From positions 1-64,000 of the forward strand of contig JANXOF010000023.1 in assembly GCA_025353725.1 (NCBI GenBank): a stretch of DNA of 64,000 bases. The letters run 5' to 3'. The stretch comes from Polyangiaceae bacterium. Lineage in GTDB: Bacteria > Myxococcota_A > Polyangia > Polyangiales > Polyangiaceae. Each line of letters starts with the position of its first letter. Positions within the stretch are counted from its first letter, which is position 1. The notes under the pieces are model-generated. The model made no database searches. It worked only from the letters and a program-made list of their open reading frames with translations, and had not been told where the DNA came from. Below are positions 61,179 through 64,000 of the stretch, piece after piece. Position numbers and translations under genes: made by a program.

Positions 61179-61184
61179 AGGAGG
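61179..61184 (+). promoter_or_regulatory. Ribosome-binding site that supports a TTG start
   Basis: AGGAGG, a full Shine-Dalgarno, lies six bases before the TTG at 61190 and is the reason this otherwise rare start codon is accepted. Confidence 0.8.
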
Positions 61185-61189
61185 CTCTC

Positions 61190-61429
61190 TTGGCGAACGA
61201 CAAGGACTCGATTTCAAATCTCCGTACCGAGAGCTCCAAGACCGATAAAAGGAAGCAGAGTCTCTACTTCCCCGAGTCGATGCTTCAGGAGATCAAAGAA
61301 GAGGCAGCTCGCCTCGACCGCTCGCTCTCCTGGGTTGTCCAACGCGCGTGGAAGATCTCTCGGTTGGAGATTAAGAAGCTGCCGAGCGTGAATGAGGTCG
61401 AGGGCGGCGACGACGACGACGACACCTGA
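61190..61429 (+). CDS. TIGR04563-type ribbon-helix-helix-like protein
   Basis: 79 residues from TTG 61190 with AGGAGG six bases upstream. The core KRKQSLYFPESMLQEIKEEAARLDRSLSWVVQRAWKIS reads as a ribbon-helix-helix (CopG/Arc-like) DNA-binding unit and agrees with TIGR04563, a small family characteristic of myxobacteria. A conserved acidic end (GGDDDDDT) follows. The unusual start and leader hairpin suggest tight control, possibly by its own product. Confidence 0.88.
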   Translation: MANDKDSISNLRTESSKTDKRKQSLYFPESMLQEIKEEAARLDRSLSWVVQRAWKISRLEIKKLPSVNEVEGGDDDDDT

Positions 61430-61447
61430 TTCGCGTCGAATCGGCCC

Positions 61448-62416
61448 GTGAGCGAGAGCATTCGTCCGCCGTGGCTTGTACCGTCCAGTGACGGTGCAGG
61501 CCGCTCAGCCGAAGACGGCGTTGAAAGCCGCGAAACCGTTACGACGGTCGAGGCGGACGACGGCACTCGCTTGTTTCTTCGCTCGGCGAGTCCGCGCGAG
61601 GCACGCACTACGGGAACCCGACTCCACACATTTTTCTGCGACGGTATTCTCTGCGACGGCTTTATCTGGAAGTACCTCTGGAGCGAGTTGGCAGAGACGA
61701 ATCATGTAGTGCATTGGCACTACCGCGGTCACGGGCGGAGCGGGGCTCCGGCGGAAACGCTAAACGTGGATATCGCGCAGCACGCGAAGGACCTCATGGC
61801 CGTGCGCCGAACCATGGGCAATCCGCCATGTGTCCTCCTGGGGCACTCGATGGGCACTCAAGTGTGCCTCGAAGAATGGCGACTCTTTCCCGATCACATC
61901 CGAGGCATTGTGCTCATTTGCGGCAGCTACGGAAAAGTGACTCAATCTTTCCGGGGCATACCTATCCTCGATGCGATCTTGCCAAAGCTCGCGCGCATGG
62001 CGGACAAGCAACCCGACTTGGTGCGCGCCATCTGGTCACGGATTCCGCCTGAAATGGCGTTCCGCGCCGCGCTACTCGTTGGTGATGTCGACCCCGACAA
62101 CGTAAGGCGTGAAGATATCTTGCCCTATCTCAGGCATATGACCCACGTGGACTTCTCGATGTTCGTGCGGATGCTTCGCGCGGCCGGCGAGCACAGCGCC
62201 GAAGACTACTTACAAAGCATCGACGTGCCGGTTCTCATCGTCGCCGGCGAGCGCGATACGTTCACGCCGGGCTCACTTTCCCAGTGGATGGCGGAGCAAA
62301 TTCCAGGCGCTGAACTGCTTCTCGTTCCGGCCGGGACGCACGTGGCGCCGATTGAGCAGCCGGAGCTCATCGGAGCGAAGATACGCGCGTTCGTCGACCG
62401 TGTCTCGGCGACGTAG
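61448..62416 (+). CDS. Alpha/beta hydrolase
   Basis: 322 residues from GTG 61448. Hydrolase fold: RLFLRSASPREARTT, oxyanion region HWHYRGHGRSG, nucleophile elbow LLGHSMGTQVCLEEW (Ser in GHSMG), acid in VAGERDTFTP and His in PAGTHVAPIEQ. Looks like lipase/esterase or epoxide-hydrolase-related proteins. Substrate unknown. It is 18 bases after the TIGR04563 gene and overlaps the kinase gene by 17 bases. Confidence 0.93.
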   Translation: MSESIRPPWLVPSSDGAGRSAEDGVESRETVTTVEADDGTRLFLRSASPREARTTGTRLHTFFCDGILCDGFIWKYLWSELAETNHVVHWHYRGHGRSGAPAETLNVDIAQHAKDLMAVRRTMGNPPCVLLGHSMGTQVCLEEWRLFPDHIRGIVLICGSYGKVTQSFRGIPILDAILPKLARMADKQPDLVRAIWSRIPPEMAFRAALLVGDVDPDNVRREDILPYLRHMTHVDFSMFVRMLRAAGEHSAEDYLQSIDVPVLIVAGERDTFTPGSLSQWMAEQIPGAELLLVPAGTHVAPIEQPELIGAKIRAFVDRVSAT

Positions 62417-63401
62417 CGCGTTGCTCGCACGGGCTGCGCTGCTCGCGTCCGTCGTGAGCTGCAGGCACTCACCAGCGACGCTCGAACCGCCTGCGGATAC
62501 GTTTGGTGACGGCGCCAGTAAGGCCGTCGACGCGGCCATCCTTCCACGTGTAGCGCCGGTTTCGCACGACGGCGGTAGGCTCGCGACGTCCCACGCGCAC
62601 GACGACGATCAGGCCTATGCGTCCTCCGCGCCGGTGGCGGTGCGGAGCATTGGTCACACCTCGATCGTCTTCAAAATCGAGTTCGCGAACGGCAGAAAAG
62701 CGGCCTTTAAGCCTGCCTCACGCCGAGGTCCGACGAGGTACAAGGGCGAACTTGCAGCGCGAAGGCTCGCCATCCTTCTCGGTTTAAACAACGTACCGCC
62801 CGTTTTTTTCAGAACCTTCGACGCAGGTCTGCTCGCCGCTGCCAAAGGTAGCGACGAGATGATCGTCAAAAACGGTGTCGTCCGCGGCGCACTGATCCCC
62901 TGGGTCGACGGCCTGCAGTTCCTCGACCTCGAGAAGGCACCGCTCGTCAACGAATGGAAACGCTGGCTCGTGAACTCCGAGCCCATCGAAGACGCCAAAC
63001 GCGGCCTTGCGGGGCAGATTAGCGCCCTCATCGTGTTCGATTTTCTCACGGCGAACTGGGATCGCTTTAGCGGCGGCAACGTCGGGTTCGACAAGGCCAC
63101 CGGCACGCTTCTCTACATCGACAACGACGGCGCGTTCTTCGAAACCCCGCCCGAGGACGGTCTCGCGAGAAACCAAAAACTCCTCGAGAGTGATGACAAG
63201 CTCTCGCGTAGTTTGATTACCCACGTGCGCGCACTCGACGACACGTCGCTTGTCGGCGCGCTCGGCGATGAAACGCCTGGCGTACCGCTGCTTTCCTCGA
63301 AGGCGATAGCGGGCGTCGTGAGGCGGAGGCTGCAGCTTCTCTCGATCGTCGACGCGAAAATCGCGACGCATGGCGAGTCCGAAACGCTCGCCTTTCCGTA
63401 A
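62400..63401 (+). CDS. Lipoprotein with an atypical (FAM20/HipA-like) kinase fold
   Basis: 333 residues from GTG 62400, overlapping the hydrolase gene. The N-terminus VSRRRSALLARAALLASVVSC is a lipoprotein signal (lipobox VVSC). The mature chain shows atypical-kinase features: SIVFKIEFANGRKAAFKPAS with the ATP-binding Lys104, YKGELAARRLAILLGLNNVP with a C-helix Glu, then DFLTANWDRFSGGNVGFD (catalytic D221/N227 in a DxxxxNxDRxxxN pattern as in FAM20C and HipA) and YIDNDGAFFE (metal-binding Asp). A kinase outside the cytoplasm would be remarkable. Confidence 0.82.
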   Translation: MSRRRSALLARAALLASVVSCRHSPATLEPPADTFGDGASKAVDAAILPRVAPVSHDGGRLATSHAHDDDQAYASSAPVAVRSIGHTSIVFKIEFANGRKAAFKPASRRGPTRYKGELAARRLAILLGLNNVPPVFFRTFDAGLLAAAKGSDEMIVKNGVVRGALIPWVDGLQFLDLEKAPLVNEWKRWLVNSEPIEDAKRGLAGQISALIVFDFLTANWDRFSGGNVGFDKATGTLLYIDNDGAFFETPPEDGLARNQKLLESDDKLSRSLITHVRALDDTSLVGALGDETPGVPLLSSKAIAGVVRRRLQLLSIVDAKIATHGESETLAFP

Positions 63402-63438
63402 GTCATCCTTTGCAGCCGGAGGGTAGCGCCCGTCCTCG

Positions 63439-63774
63439 CTAGCTGGGCAGTACCGTCCCGACTCGGAAAAACACGTCGCGGCGCGTTCCGCAGCGTGAGC
63501 ATCGAAGGCGCACCACCCGCAGTCGACGCGCGGGCTCGCGGCCGTCAGGCGACACGGTGACCGCGACGTGCTCGTCAACGCGTTGCGCGTGAGCCCCGCA
63601 TGCCGCGCACTCAAGGTTAGCCGCGTGCGGCTCGGCGATCGACGCGCTCGCTACCTCGATCGGCCGATCCGCGGCGCCGCCTCGCTCGAGCGCGGCGAGC
63701 TTCGCGCGCGTTTGCGCAAGTTTCGCGAGGTCACGCGCTGCCTCACGCCGTTCCGTACGCAATCGTTTGGTCAT
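63439..63774 (-). CDS. Small zinc-ribbon protein
   Basis: 111 residues. The first 45 residues are a basic coiled helix (RLRTERREAARDLAKLAQTRAKLAALE); the rest has two CxxC pairs (LECAACGAH and LRCSRCGTR) spaced about 35 residues apart, a typical four-Cys zinc ribbon. ATG 63774. Not assigned to a known family; a nucleic-acid-binding role is possible. Confidence 0.7.
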   Translation of the reverse strand: MTKRLRTERREAARDLAKLAQTRAKLAALERGGAADRPIEVASASIAEPHAANLECAACGAHAQRVDEHVAVTVSPDGREPARRLRVVRLRCSRCGTRRDVFFRVGTVLPS

Positions 63775-63799
63775 TTAAAGCCACTGTACGGCACGCGCG

Positions 63800-64000
63800 C
63801 TATCGAACGGCCGCTCGCTCGTCGAGGCGTCGTCTTCCGACCGCCGTCAGCATGGCGGTGAGCGCAAGGAACGAAAAGCCGAGAATCAGAGGAGCGGTCG
63901 ACTCTGACAATCCGTCGACAATGAGCCGCGCCGCGTCTGACGGGTAGCTGACTCGCGCATCGGCCGAAGCATGACTCGCGCTGCGAAGCGTAGCCCCCAC
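63800..64000 (-). CDS. C-terminal end of a membrane protein (truncated by window edge)
   Basis: The frame is open to the window edge, so only the last 66 residues are seen. They include one membrane helix (STAPLILGFSFLALTAMLTAVG) after SDAARLIVDGLSE and end RRRLDERAAVR. The pattern recalls the last helix of MotA/TolQ/ExbB proton channels (LARGISEAL...), but this is weak evidence. Confidence 0.6.
   Translation of the reverse strand: MGATLRSASHASADARVSYPSDAARLIVDGLSESTAPLILGFSFLALTAMLTAVGRRRLDERAAVR

Noticed and set aside
1-64000. Transposons, prophage, CRISPR array, integron or origin of replication
   Set aside because: No transposase, integrase or Cas gene, no regularly spaced repeats, and no DnaA-box cluster was noticed.
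63800-64000. MotA/TolQ/ExbB assignment of the edge fragment
   Set aside because: Only one helix is visible, which is too little to name the family.

Overview
The window looks like a piece of a large, GC-rich myxobacterial chromosome, probably of the class Polyangia (Myxococcota). This is inferred from gene content: a PEGA-type Ser/Thr kinase, an FHA plus sigma-54 activator, a TIGR04563-type small protein, a DUF4215 cysteine-rich repeat lipoprotein, a DUF1592/DUF1552 pair, a subtilase with a MYXO-CTERM-like tail, and an unusually large number of lipoproteins. No mobile element, CRISPR array, rRNA or replication origin was seen. Neighbouring genes very often overlap by the 4-base ATGA or GTGA junction, which implies translationally coupled operons.

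Layout. 1-9.2 kb: a TPR fragment, an FHA/sigma-54 regulator, then a minus-strand block with a LivK-like binding protein, a TPR membrane protein and a PEGA kinase. It is followed by a secreted CxxCH protein broken by a (GA)13 microsatellite and a Cys-rich lipoprotein. 9.4-21 kb is a surface and export region: a matrixin protease coupled to a DUF4215 lipoprotein, several propeller-like lipoproteins, and an outer-membrane protein / ECF sigma factor / membrane protein module. 21-28.9 kb: mutL and miaA, a three-gene minus-strand group of unknown function, and an exported and a membrane protein on the plus strand. 28.9-42.6 kb: a DUF1592/DUF1552 pair, a LysR regulator divergent from a beta-barrel protein, a subtilase, a CPBP protease, a CE2-like esterase and a cNMP-binding DUF1003 protein. 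42.7-49.6 kb: a Pro/Gln-rich lipoprotein, serS, tRNA-Cys, an AmrS-like radical SAM enzyme coupled to two YeeE/YedE half-transporters, and a HIT protein. 49.8-53.0 kb: a tight four-gene operon with a P460-like cytochrome lipoprotein, a DUF692 (MNIO) enzyme, its DUF2063-like partner and an exported CxxCH protein. 53.1-64 kb: a housekeeping block (ssb, rpmE, DUF1385, prfA), a glycosyltransferase, a CtpA-type protease, a TIGR04563 protein, an alpha/beta hydrolase and a FAM20/HipA-like lipoprotein kinase.

The strongest candidates for something new are: (1) the DUF692 operon at 49826-53044, where the iron-dependent modifying enzyme sits between two exported heme-motif proteins instead of beside a short peptide precursor; (2) the (GA)13 tract at 7127-7153, which puts the conserved-looking Cys-rich C-terminus of an exported protein out of frame and could be a phase switch; (3) the lipoprotein kinase at 62400-63401; and (4) a nearly perfect 35-base palindrome just upstream of the TTG-started mutL. 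Start codons were moved from the longest frame to starts supported by signal peptides, Shine-Dalgarno sequences or overlap junctions; each such choice is stated.
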